From contig JAKEKT010000057.1 of the NCBI GenBank assembly GCA_021495925.1, positions 62,001 to 126,000 of the forward strand: a stretch of 64,000 nucleotides of DNA, in the 5' to 3' direction. This document shows positions 13,001-23,805 of the stretch, in pieces. Position numbers and translations under genes: made by a program. The stretch is from Diplodia intermedia. Taxonomy: Eukaryota; Ascomycota; Dothideomycetes; Botryosphaeriales; Botryosphaeriaceae. The notes under the pieces were generated by a model. It was not told where the DNA came from and did no database searches. It was given only the letters and a program-made list of their open reading frames with translations. Numbering within the stretch: the stretch's first letter is position 1; every line of letters begins with the position of its first letter.

Positions 13001-13241
13001 GTAAAGGGAATTGTGAACGAAAAAAACTTGATGCTCCTTGTCTACGCGGACTCGAGGGTAGCTGCTCGTTGGTGCAAGCTAAGGTGTGCTTTGCCGCGTA
13101 CTGCGTCCTATGGCTGGGGACGCTGTGGTCGGGATATCTCTCGTAAAAACCATAACACCAAGGAAAAACATAAGGTCGTAACCAACGCCGGTTTCAAGAA
13201 ACGCCATCTGTGTGGGTGGATATGCACAAAGCAACCAACCC

Positions 13242-14577
13242 TTACTCGCTGACAGGTCCAGCCTGCTCGAGAGACGCCTTCAGCATGCGCTTGTACTCAC
13301 GGTCCATGCCGTGCTTGACAGCCTCGAGGACATCGTCGGTGATGGCCTTGGGCGTGTAGCGGGGCGTGGTGCCGTCTTGGTAGACACCAGTGCGCACGAG
13401 GATCGAGTACCACGTGTTCTCAGCGTGCTTGTTGAACTCGTTGGTGCCGCGCACGTCTGACTCGGGAGTGTCTCCGACAAAGTAGACGGTGTCGGGAGGC
13501 GAATCGATGCCGTGCGTGTCCTTGCGCCACTGTTGGAGGAGCCGAGTGGCGAACTGGAAAGTGCCGACCTGGGGCTTGCCGAAGGCGTGTGTGTTGACCT
13601 CCTTGCCAGTGACGGCCTTGAACATGGCTTCCAGCGAGACACGGAGAGCGCCCATGCCGATGCGGTTAAGGTCGTGCGAGGTGCTCCATACAACATCGTT
13701 GTGGGAGAAGTAGACGGGCGGGCCCTCGTCAAAGGTTTCCGAGCGGGTGCCAAGACGGCCGTTCTTGGACATGAGCAGATCAAGGATAATCTGCTGGTCC
13801 GAAGCCCAGTCACGGCTGTCGGCGAACACGAAGATGGCGTCGATGTTCATGTTCTCAAAGTCGCGGACGCGGGAGTTGTTCCACTCCTCCTCGGTCAGTT
13901 TCCTGAAAGGGGTAGTGTCTTCCCGGGTCTTGATGATGTCGCCCGGGGTCACGACATCCTTGAAACCGTAGCCTTCGGCGACAATGCGGCACTTCTCACC
14001 CTCACCGCCGACGACGAGAACGGTGCCGTACTTGGAAGCCATTTCTCTCATGGGAGTATGGCCGCAGATGAACTGGCCGGGCGAAACCTCAATCTCGAGC
14101 TGCTGGCTGAGCTGAATGCAGCGCTCCTCCTCGGTCTTGCCGCCACCGTTGGTGACGAAAATGTATGGTCTGTGTGGAGTTAGCCACTGCAGCGAGTCAT
14201 GTTTGGCAACGAGCAACTTACACCTTGATACCGTACTCGTTCTCGCCATTCAGCATCTTCATGGCCTCGACAGCTTCCGGGATGACCTTGCCGCCACGGA
14301 TGAGAACGCCATCGATATCGAAGGCATATGCGAACTTGTCGGTCACGATGGTCTCAGGGGGAGTCTCGGGAGTCGAGCTAGAAGAACGGTCGATTCCGTG
14401 CCTGGCATGGTCCATAGCAGCGGCGACCTCGTGCGCAGAGGACGAAGCCATGAGATGCGCCGGAGGCACAACCACGGTAGGGCCTTGCCTCTCTTGGAGG
14501 TCTTTCCTTGTGGCCTCCTCATGGCTGATGCGGCGAATGACGCGGGGCCTCGGGGGCTGGAGGAGTTGGGCGGACAT
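13242..14577 (-). CDS. HAD-superfamily hydrolase, subfamily IIA (CECR5/HDHD5-like)
   Basis: This is a predicted phosphatase-fold protein of the CECR5 group, usually annotated in fungi as a HAD-IIA or phosphatidyl-synthase-like protein; members are often mitochondrial and the substrate is unsettled. Exons are 14577-14222 and 14169-13242, with a 52-base intron (GTAAGT donor, CACACAG acceptor); the product is 427 residues. Visible motifs are FAYAFDIDGVLIRG (motif I, DxDG, residues about 87-100), PYIFVTNGGG (motif II, across the splice junction), GHTPMR, AFGKPQVGTFQFA and GDTPESDVRGTN (motif III/IV acidic pair). The N-terminal 80 residues are basic and low in complexity and may be a mitochondrial presequence. 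The start is the first ATG of the frame, with a TATATAAA box about 107 bases upstream. Confidence 0.9.
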
Positions 14578-17403
14578 GGTGGAGTGGAGAAAAAAAGGTA
14601 GTGTGTTGGAGTTTAAACTGTACTGTCCCGTCGAGGGAATTGGATTGAGGAAAAACAGTCGTCGACGGCGGGAAGAGCCGTTTATATAGACAGCGTGTGG
14701 ACAGAACTCGAGCCTGTCTGGAGTGCGGAGAGAAAAGTGGACCAGTGGAGCCGTCAGGATGGGAATTGCTGAAGACTGGATAGATGATGCCGACTTGGAA
14801 GGAGTGGGATTTTATGGTGCTTGGGCCATATGCATATCCCGCTAGGACCTCATAGGAGTAACCTTGACGCATGGCTTGACGCCGCCAGCTGCGTGATTAA
14901 TCCAAACCTGAATCTGGCGCTAACAACGCAGGGCTTATCGGCATGTGGCAGTCGGGTTCGATTCGTCACGGCGGCGCGCACCGCCCATGATCTCATGGAC
15001 CCTGAGCCTTCAACCGCCCGTGTCGCAGCGGCTTTGTGCGGTGCCGCGGCTTCGAGCTTCGAGCCTCGCGCGGGACCAGGACCCCGGCGATGCGGTGTTT
15101 CTGGGACGGGGAAGCTGCAGTCGGCACAGCGCTCTGACACAGGCAAAAGGCAGCCCGTCCGTTCAGCGTTGCATGTGCGGCGCCGACGCGCAGGGCGAAC
15201 GGCGATGACGAGAACGACCCGGGCTCCAGACCGGTGGCACGCGGTATCTCAGAGCCCTGGCTTGCCGCCGTCGCCTCTTCTGGTGTTGTTCGCCCCACTA
15301 TGACGTCGCGCGGACTCGCCTAACACGCCGTATGCGGCGCGCTGATTGCTCCGGGGTTTTTTCCGCCACATTCTCGCTGAGTCCTTTGAGCCGAAAGATC
15401 AAGGGCCTGGGGCCATGCAGGGACTCAAATGCGCCCGTCCAATGCTCTGTTCGCAGTCGGAGACGCTGCCGCTGTGTCTCCCGCGCGATGCGGCGACGGT
15501 GTGGTCGATCTGATGCTCGTCGAGAATCGGCCGGCCAGCCCGCGTCCGGGGTCTTCTCGCCCGCCGTTTGATTTTTTATGGGGGTCGAGGGGCTCCGCCA
15601 CGCACTCCAGGTGAGTGCGCGTTAGCCTCCGCCGCGCTGCCCCTCTGCCGATCCGGTCGGCTCCAGTCCACGACAGGCGGGTGGCTGTGAGCCTCCAACC
15701 GCGTGCCGCCCAACACCACGCGCGATGTTCCTGTCCGCCTGCACGCGCCTCCCAAAGTTGACTCCGTGGCCTGGGGTGCATTTACCCTTGCGCGCCGCTG
15801 ATTCACCGTCTTGGCGGCCTCCCACGTCTGCCGTGCTGCCCCGGTGTCCCAGGCACTCACGTCTGGCGCCTCGATTTCACATGTCATTCAAAGGTGGTCG
15901 ATGTATGGTGGGCGGAGCCTGGGCCTGTGCCGTCTGAAGTCAGCCTTCACACCACGTTGTCCGTGTTGTCGCACTCGTTTCGAGCATTCCAGCCGCCCCG
16001 CTATACCCCTCAGCCAGCCGCCTGACATCATCATGCAGTGCGTTCGTGGGCAAGCGCCGGTTTACAGCCCCAGGTTGCCTTAGGGCCAGTACTTATCGGC
16101 AAGCGCGACTGTGCAGTACGCACAGCACCGGACACCAGGCGGCGTTGCGGTCAAAGGTGAAGTCGCGTTAGGCCTTATGTCGGACGTGCGTCTATCGAAG
16201 CGACCCAGGCCATGGGATCGAGATGTTCCATGCTCATCTGCTTGTCGACGTGGTGCACAGTGGAGCTCGCCGTCGTTGCAATCTCCACCGCCATAGCCAC
16301 GCGTTTGGGGCTGGTGCATTTATAATGGGTCTTGACGCTCCGTCGGATTGGTCTGACGGTCATAAGAGCTCATTGTGACGCTTGCGGGATCGAGATGGAT
16401 CGATCGAAGTGGTAGGCCGATGGTGTTGAACCTTGCTGACAGTCGGCGGCAGTGGGAGGCCTTGCAATGGACGTGCGGTTGACGTTGTAAGGACCGCTCA
16501 TCTCCCCACAAACTCAACCCCTCATTCAACGTCATGCATACAACACCCTCCTGCATTCGCTTTGCTTCTAACGCTTCTGTTGACTGGCGATCCAACATCC
16601 CCGTCGGCGGGTGCCTGTCGAAGTGATGTAGCTGACTGCAGGTCATAGTCCTGCGGCGGAAAGCGGAGTGACTGTAGGAGCCTGCCGTTGAGGAGAACCA
16701 CCTTTGCCCTGCTGTTGGGTCTGGGTCGCCGCATGGCAAAATCCGTTGAGCTACATGTGGCCCTGTACAAAGCCGCACAGTTCCTCCCAGATGTATTCAG
16801 CCGTTGTGCCAGAAGTCTACCTCGCTCATGGGCGTACAGGTGTGCTCTCCGTTGGATCCGACCCCTTCTCGGTGTGTGTCGTCGCGCGGTGGAGGATATT
16901 GGAGGCTGAGGAGAGCAGAAAGAGTTGCAGAGATCAGCGGACCCGCACCGCTAACCTCATAGTTTCGGCATCAGGCAAGCAGTAGCTTGGATTGACGGTC
17001 GAATGGGATGCGGCAGATCCGGTGCAGGTGCTCAGTCGGTCGCTTGCGTCGTACCGGCTAGGCTGGGGAAGGCAGAGGAAAACAAGGGGAAAAGAGCTGA
17101 AGCAAAATGTGAAAATGTCAACGAGGGAGGTGGCGGCGAGATGATGGGAGAAAGAGAGGACAAAAGCACGCCCGGGCGCTGCGGGAAACACACGGCGAGG
17201 CGGGGAAGCTGGCATGCGGCTGAATCAGGAAAGAGCACGAGGTCACGGGGACAGGCGGTTTCCCAAGACACGTCTGCTCCCACGCGCGCGTTCCTTCTCC
17301 CGGCAAGTGTCATTAGTGAACGAGCGATTGGCCGGCCGATCACCGACAGCGACTGGGCTCCGTTTCCGTGTCGATCAAGCTGCCGCAATCGGTAGCCCTC
17401 GCG
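14578..17403. other. Intergenic region between divergent genes, no gene seen
   Basis: This 2.8 kb lies between the start codons of the HAD gene (minus) and the unknown 896-residue protein (plus). It contains the TATA box at 14681. All frames are short and give Arg/Pro/Ser-rich, unconvincing translations. A GGTTCGATTC at 14954-14963 resembles a tRNA B box, but no cloverleaf can be built around it. Confidence 0.5.
14681..14688 (-). promoter_or_regulatory. TATA box of the HAD-hydrolase gene
   Basis: TATATAAA on the minus strand lies about 107 bases before the ATG at 14577. This is a fitting distance for a fungal core promoter with a short leader. Confidence 0.5.
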
Positions 17404-20094
17404 ATGAACTGGACTGGCGGCAGGCTGCAACGCCACTCGAACAGGAACACGCTCACGCATCGCCAGAAACAGCATTTCGCCAACGTTCGCACTCAGCATC
17501 GCAATGCCAGTGGAGACAGCTCCCCGCCCTTTCGACCCCGCCGTGTCCCACCGAACGAGACGGAGGAGGAAGCTTTGGGCGCGCTGTTCGGGAGGTGTGC
17601 GCCAATCACGCGCCACCAAGCTCTCGATCAACATGCGACACCGGTTCACCTAGTGCAACGGCTCCCCTCGATGAAACCGCGACCAGTACGGCGACCATCA
17701 ACGCAACCATCGCCGCGATCATCACCGACACACCGCCATATCTCGCCGTGGACCATCCATGACCCCTCGAAGGCTTCTGGGCGCTCGTTGTCGCTGCTGC
17801 ACAAGGGTGACTTAATCATCTCACCCACAGCTGTAGTGTCATCCACAAAGGCTGAGAATGGTCAAGAGCTGTCATGTCAGAGGGAATATGCGGGACAAAA
17901 ACATCAAGCGAAGAAGAAGAGCGATATGGATGGTGCCATAAAGGATGACCTGGTAGAGCACGAGCGTAGCAGGCTTCTGGCCCGCCGCGACTGGGCTGGC
18001 CTCTCGCCCTCTCGGCCGTTACGCATGCAATTCCCGTCGATTGGAGAAAGGGAAACCATCGGGAAGAGACACACATCGTGCAGCAACAAGGTTCGCAAGA
18101 CTAACGGAGGCGGTGCGACACAGGCGCCTTTTCTGACCAGAACACATGCTGAGCTTGGCGGTCCGTGGATGAGTGGAGCTCTGGTAAATCACGACGATAA
18201 CATTGTCATCAAGATAGGACCAGATGCGCTTACAACCCAGCCACCTGCGCAAGGCAATGACTCGCATATGCCTGAATGTCGTCTCACGCCATCGGACGCA
18301 ATGCTGTTCGACATGGAGGACGCAGTACAAGAGCTGCAGCCAATCCGTCCGCGAAAGCGTTCAATGGAGAGGGAAAAGGAAGAGACCCGAAATATCAATT
18401 TGCCTGACGCAGAGAGGGGGTTACAGGAAACTCGAACTTACACCGAAGCTGAGCCTGTTGAAGATGTCGAAAGACTCTTGCAAGAACTTGATGAATGTCC
18501 ATGTCGAGCCCCTGCAACCCCTGCGTCAAAGGCATATGCTCTCCTTGCATCTGCCTATGAATGTAACGCAGATTCTGGAAATTATCAACAAGGAAGAATT
18601 CGAGTCTCGAACACCCACCAGGAAGAGCTGATGCCGTGCCCGATATCGCTACAAGAAGTGGAATCGGGCGGAGAAAGCAGTAGCCTGGATCGGGCTGAGA
18701 CGCGTGTCCAGACCGAGGGGCAGCCAGAGTTGCAGAGTGCCCCGCCGAAGCCGTCCTGGCTTCTATCCAAGTACTCGTCGACTGAGCCAAGCGCGCAAGG
18801 GCTTCATTGCAATTTAGCACGGGCATCGAATCGGCCACAGTCGAAGTCCTCATTGGAACTAATGGATTGTCCGAGCTCGCTCGAAGAAGGGTTCGATGAT
18901 ATTCGACGGCTGGAGGTCCAGGGCTGCGCATTGGACCGAACCGACCAATCCTCTGTCGCGCGACAAACCGGTTCCGAGCGGCAGATGCCCTGCCGTGGCA
19001 TTGGAGAAGACCGCGAACCGTCGACAGCTCTCCGCGACAGCTCCGCAGATCGTGCTGCGAGGCCGCGCCTCTCGGCAGAGCTGCCGATCAACATCTATGC
19101 AGGACATCGTGCGAATGCATGGAGTCGGCGGGTGAAGAGGAGTCAGCCCACTGACAGATCACCCAACTCCGCATTTTCGTCGGAGCGCGAGGCTGCAAAT
19201 ACCTTCAGGCCTTCTTGCAGCGACGCCCTGCACTCACAAGCATCGGACAGCGTTCCCGATATCCGTAGCGCAGAATCTCCGTCTGGGTCTCGCTGTCAAA
19301 TCACCATGCAGGCTGAGGGAATTCCAGCTGCGCCCGCGCAAGGCTGGATCGGCGATGCTGACGGAGGTGTAAAAGAAGAAGATGCGGAGGCAGTATGGAG
19401 GAGGTTTGTTTTCGGGGAAAATGACAGGACGACTATTGACAACGCCCGTGAGGAGCATCAGTCGCCTGAACCAGGTGTGAGATCGACACCGACGCCCGGA
19501 TGGAGCACCACTTCCTCTCTTTGGGTCGAGACATCCGGTAACTCAGCTGCAGCAGGAACGTCCACAATGTCGCCTGCACGCACGCACCTGCATTCTGTGG
19601 GTATCCGCGCTGGGGCCGATGACACGACAGATGCAAGTGCGGGAAGAGCAATGACCAGCGGTGAGGAGCAGGCATCCAAGTCAATGGCATTTGTTGAGGA
19701 GGGGAACACAACCGCCATGGCCTCACCGAAGGACAACAGGCGTTTGCCTGTTCGCATTCATGATGCTGATGCTCAGGCGAACCAAACGTCAACCGACGCA
19801 AACACGGTGGCGGCCACGGCAGGTGAGTCACCTGGTGAGTTGGCTGGTCTAGGCCGGCGAGAGCGAATAATTTTCACGAAACCGAAAGCCTTCGTGGGAT
19901 CGATGGCAGTCGCCAGGCCAGCTGCGGCGGAGGGCAACAATGCGCCTAAGGGCATGTCGCACACCGGGTCGGCGGGCAAGATATCGGAGTCGAGGGAACG
20001 TCGACGGGGGCAGCGGACCACAAGGTTTTCGCCGCTATTCTACAAGATTCCAAGCCACGCGGGATACGCTCCAGACCTGATTGAGGATGCCTGA
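17404..20094 (+). CDS. Fungal protein of unknown function with conserved N-terminal and C-terminal motifs
   Basis: I do not recognise a function. The 896-residue frame is uninterrupted from ATG 17404. At residues about 187-212 it has LLARRDWAGLSPSRPLRMQF followed by ERETIGKRH. This kind of patch, with a later FTKPKxFVG motif (IIFTKPKAFVG near residue 822), I associate with a family of uncharacterised proteins in Pezizomycotina. Between the two, the chain is Ser/Pro/Glu-rich and looks disordered, with short acidic patches such as PVEDVERLLQELDECPC. The end reads TRFSPLFYKIPSHAGYAPDL. There are no membrane segments or enzyme motifs. The start is uncertain: ATG 17671 or an upstream exon is possible, because residues 1-150 look less protein-like and another frame is also open there. 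The neighbouring intergenic stretches are long on both sides. Confidence 0.7.
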   Translation: MNWTGGRLQRHSNRNTLTHRQKQHFANVRTQHRNASGDSSPPFRPRRVPPNETEEEALGALFGRCAPITRHQALDQHATPVHLVQRLPSMKPRPVRRPSTQPSPRSSPTHRHISPWTIHDPSKASGRSLSLLHKGDLIISPTAVVSSTKAENGQELSCQREYAGQKHQAKKKSDMDGAIKDDLVEHERSRLLARRDWAGLSPSRPLRMQFPSIGERETIGKRHTSCSNKVRKTNGGGATQAPFLTRTHAELGGPWMSGALVNHDDNIVIKIGPDALTTQPPAQGNDSHMPECRLTPSDAMLFDMEDAVQELQPIRPRKRSMEREKEETRNINLPDAERGLQETRTYTEAEPVEDVERLLQELDECPCRAPATPASKAYALLASAYECNADSGNYQQGRIRVSNTHQEELMPCPISLQEVESGGESSSLDRAETRVQTEGQPELQSAPPKPSWLLSKYSSTEPSAQGLHCNLARASNRPQSKSSLELMDCPSSLEEGFDDIRRLEVQGCALDRTDQSSVARQTGSERQMPCRGIGEDREPSTALRDSSADRAARPRLSAELPINIYAGHRANAWSRRVKRSQPTDRSPNSAFSSEREAANTFRPSCSDALHSQASDSVPDIRSAESPSGSRCQITMQAEGIPAAPAQGWIGDADGGVKEEDAEAVWRRFVFGENDRTTIDNAREEHQSPEPGVRSTPTPGWSTTSSLWVETSGNSAAAGTSTMSPARTHLHSVGIRAGADDTTDASAGRAMTSGEEQASKSMAFVEEGNTTAMASPKDNRRLPVRIHDADAQANQTSTDANTVAATAGESPGELAGLGRRERIIFTKPKAFVGSMAVARPAAAEGNNAPKGMSHTGSAGKISESRERRRGQRTTRFSPLFYKIPSHAGYAPDLIEDA

Positions 20095-23000
20095 CAGTGC
20101 CACGGCGAGACAGGACCGCGGTGTTGGAACCTTGGACGGCTGAGGGTGGGAATTGGAGCTGAAAAGTCTTGCCCTGGGGATCCAGCCGTGCGCGTCTGGA
20201 CGACTCATCGCCGCCGCCATGCCTTGACATGCGACAGCATGCAACGCCGGACGTGCGGACCTTCTTGCACTTTCTGCATGAGACTCGGCATGCATTCCTA
20301 CGTGGTATGTTTCCTGCCTGAGGGACAGGCGATCGTTTCTGCGTGTTTCCTTGCTCGCATGTGTTTCGAATCCATGTACGAGGTCCGTTCGCTTAATACT
20401 GCAACAGGGAGGGCGGGTAGTTGAAGCGTCCATCTGGGCGCGGATGCGCAATAGATCTAGGTATGGGCAATAGCATGCGACCAATCTTGTTGCATTACCA
20501 ACAAGTGGACCGACCCAGTATCAGGATGCTTCCATTACGTTTGCCGGCTGCATTCTTCGCGTGACAGGCCCGCGAGCTGGATTGATTGCATTAGCAGGTC
20601 CAGGAAACCAGGCCAGCAGTCGTGCCGTGCCGCGATTGGAGAGGCGGAGGGCAAGGCACAAGACCCATCCATGATGCTATCTTGCCTCGTTCGCGTGCCA
20701 TCGGTGCAACGCTGCCGTGAGGTGCTCCGCCGCTAGCTGCCGGCCTGCCGGTCTGCCGTCCTGTCCCAATAGGCTCCTGGGCGAGGCGCATGCTGCCAGT
20801 TGCGAGTATTGCGTGCGCCGTTACTAGCGCGCCCGTCAGCCCAGGAGGGCTGTCATGTTGTCATTGTTCAAGCTTATCTACAAAGCAGAGAAGGGGGTCA
20901 TGCGGAGCATTCTCAATAGCTTCTTTTCGGCAGGCGGTGTCTGCCCGCCAGTCTTGCCAATCAATGCGGGCGTCGGTCGAACGTGTGCAGCAGTGTGCGT
21001 CTAACCATTATGCGCAAGACGACGTTCGCGGCCTAGTGCTGAGGAGAGAGGGAAGTGGAGTAGGAGAGAAACCTTAACGGGCGTGCCCTCGTGCTGCCGG
21101 TGCGAGCATGCGGGCGCCGCAGAGGCCGGACGTTCCTGCAGGCCGCTGTCCACTTTTCCGCCATCAATCGCGAGCGTGAGGCTCTTTGAGAGGGCCTGTT
21201 CGTGCGACGCAGACGCAGGCAATCGCCTGACATCCGTGCGGTGCGACGATGCTGCTGCCGGCCCCCGATTGAGGGGAAATTGGGGCGCTTCGCAGGATGC
21301 CCGCGCCGGTTCTGTTGCCCGCCCACCCGTCCGCGCCCGCCAGCCAGGCCGCAGCAAGATTGAACCGGCCCGCTGGGAAGGCGCGAGATGATGATGCTGC
21401 TGATGATGTTATGGTGGCCACGGGCGACAGGCGGTGCAGCAGGGCGCCGAGGCTGCAATTGCTTTTTGCGCAGGCGCCGCGAAGATCAAACTGCACATCC
21501 GCCCCTGCAAGTCGGTGACATGGCCATGACTGTGAAGAATCGTGCGCGTGCTGTGCTGTGCTGTGCTCGAGCAACGCCCGCGCGGTCGACAGGCCAGGAA
21601 ACTTTCCATTTTCTTTTTTTTCTTTCCTTGCCTTGTCGCACCCCCCGGTCGCCGTTGGCGGAACTGCGTGCCACAAACCCTCCCCCCTCCCCGCCCGGCA
21701 TGAGACAGGCCACCTCCTGCAAGTCATTAAGATGCGCCGTGCCCTTGTCCGGAGCTCGTGCGACGCAGCAGCCGCTGCCCTCCCAGGTTTCCTTGCGAAA
21801 ACCCCTCCCCCAGGGATGACGAGGCGTGCCGCGCGCAAACGCGGCCAAGGACACACGCAAGCTAGTTGGTGGTTTGGGAGCTAGCTGGAATGCGCGGTGG
21901 TCCGATGCGCTGCTTCGGATTGATCGAATTTGATGGAACCCCTTTCGGCGCTGACTGGAGCGGGAGACGGTGGTGCTGCTGTCGCGCGGCCGCTTGGCCT
22001 AGCGCACGCGGCCCGCCGCGGCGGATCGAGGAGCTCTCGCGCGCGCGTGTGGCCGTGATGGTGGTGGTTGAGGCGCTTCGCGCTGGTGACGGCGTCGCAT
22101 TGAAGGGCAAGCAGGCCCGGGAGCGTCGCGCGCAACCGCCAATTGGCCGCCCGCGGCCCATCACGAGACGGGCGAGCCACAGTAACAACACAGCGCGCAC
22201 ACCGCTCGCGGGCCTCTGTTCAATCGCTTGATGGAGATTATTGGAGAAGGCGTCGAGTCAGCTGATGGGAAACTGGAAATTCGTCTCGTTTCGCAGGCGC
22301 AGCTGGCCAATGCGCAGGGCTACGGGGCGACGGACGGGATTGTGGGGAACGCGCCCTGCTTGGCCTCAGGGGTCGCCGTTCTTCTCGAAGCAGTCGAAGG
22401 CGAGCGACGAGCGTGCTGGCGGCGATCCTCCGGCGGCGGTGCGGACGCTTCGCTGCGAGTCGCATGCAGATTGCGAGGCGTTGCGCAAAAGGCCACGGCG
22501 GGCGGTTGCGCCGGCTGCGCTGGATACGACACACGACGGAGGCCGGCAGTCGGCATGGCCGCACCCGTACGGCTCAGGCTTGGGCTCGTCGAAGGAGCGA
22601 CGAAGCCACGGACTGCCGCGCACAGGCTGTTGGGTTGGGGCGGGCATGTGGGCATGGCAGCACAGCAGGCCGGGCAGCGCACCCTGGCGTCGGATCAGCG
22701 ACGAGTTTAACCTCAGCTTGTATAGTTTAACCACAGAGCTGGTCCGCACAGTCGCAAAGCTGCTTAGGGCGCGCCACGTTGCCGCTGTGCCTGACGAGGA
22801 GGGCAGCCTGTTGGCGGCCCCGAATCAGCACTAGCGCGCTCGCTATTCTTGTCGCAGCTCCGCAGCAGGGCTGAAGGGATTGCTGGCCGCACGCACGCCG
22901 GATGCGTCGGACAGCCGTGGCAGCAGGCGTAATGACCTGTCTGCCGCCTGCGCTGCCAGCGCACGATGATTTGCGTCGCGGCGCCTCAGGGCAGCGCAGG

Positions 23001-23805
23001 CGCGGCCGGGGCCCGGGGCCCAGGGGCGGGCAGCGGGCAGGCGGGCGTGCGGGCGTGAAATGAAGTGGAACGGGCGCGCAGGCCATGACGCAAATAATCT
23101 CTGGCGTTTGAAACGAATCCTGCCCTGGGCGCGCCGCCCGTGGGCCGTTTTTTCGCACCCATGCCGCTGCGCGCTGGCCAAGCGGGCCTGCGACGCACCG
23201 TCGGCTGCGGAGAGGCATGCCTTGCGAGCCTGCGCCCAACGCCAGAGCAGGGATGGCTCATCGTGGCCCGTCGCCGTTGCGCCTCGGGTCCATCCTCTTA
23301 ATAACGAACTAGTTGCCATCGTCAGATTTGCGAGCACCCGCCGTCACCACAAGCCCGCGCACTCCTTTTTCACCACGGCCGCTCCTCGCGAACCTCCCAC
23401 GACCGCATTCCGCAGCCTGCGTCAGCCCGCAGCCTCGCCCTCAGTACGTACCACCGCCCCGGCCCCCGCCGCACTTTCGGTGCCCGCGAGCGCGCGTGGA
23501 GAAGCATGCTTACCTGTTAGGATAAGCTGCAGGCCCAGCCTCACTGCGCTGCAAGCCCTCTTCTGGAGCAAGACCGCACTCCGCGCCATTCGACCCCATC
23601 GCTCTTCAGCTGACCTGCCGCATCATTGCCTGTCCTGCGCTTGATGCGCGATGCTCAATATGCGGTAAACACGACAGCCCCAAGCGCCCACAACACCTCC
23701 GGATACCCAGCTGGCTCGGTCGCACGACCATCTCTCATTCTTGCCCACTCCTAATATGCCGTCCCGTCCTCGACTCCAGTAGGGCCACCGCTTCCCGCTC
23801 GAACC
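20095..23805. other. Long upstream region of the phospholipase C gene
   Basis: This 3.7 kb stretch has no convincing protein gene; the frames are Arg/Ala/Cys-rich shadows in GC-rich DNA. The part nearest the gene (about 23300-23805) is C-rich and could be a 5' leader. A possible leader intron runs from a GTACGT donor at about 23444 to a CTGTTAG acceptor at about 23520, which RNA data would have to confirm. No TATA box is seen close to the ATG. Confidence 0.4.

Larger units (their letters stand above)
3830..13241. other. 9.4 kb convergent intergenic region with no supportable protein gene
   Basis: This stretch lies between the 3' end of ste2 and the 3' end of the HAD-hydrolase gene. I see only short or low-complexity reading frames that overlap on both strands. 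It holds many pyrimidine or purine tracts (for example 4810-4865, 6240-6310, 7200-7350), a CT microsatellite at 7541-7576, a CAG run near 6151-6170 and a TATA-containing hairpin at 10027-10064. Tracts like these usually sit in fungal promoters, so an unrecognised transcript is possible. I found no transposase, reverse transcriptase, tRNA or rRNA signature and no obvious AT-rich RIP-like decay. Confidence 0.6.

Noticed and set aside
14954..14963. tRNA B-box-like GGTTCGATTC
   Set aside because: The surrounding sequence does not fold into a cloverleaf.
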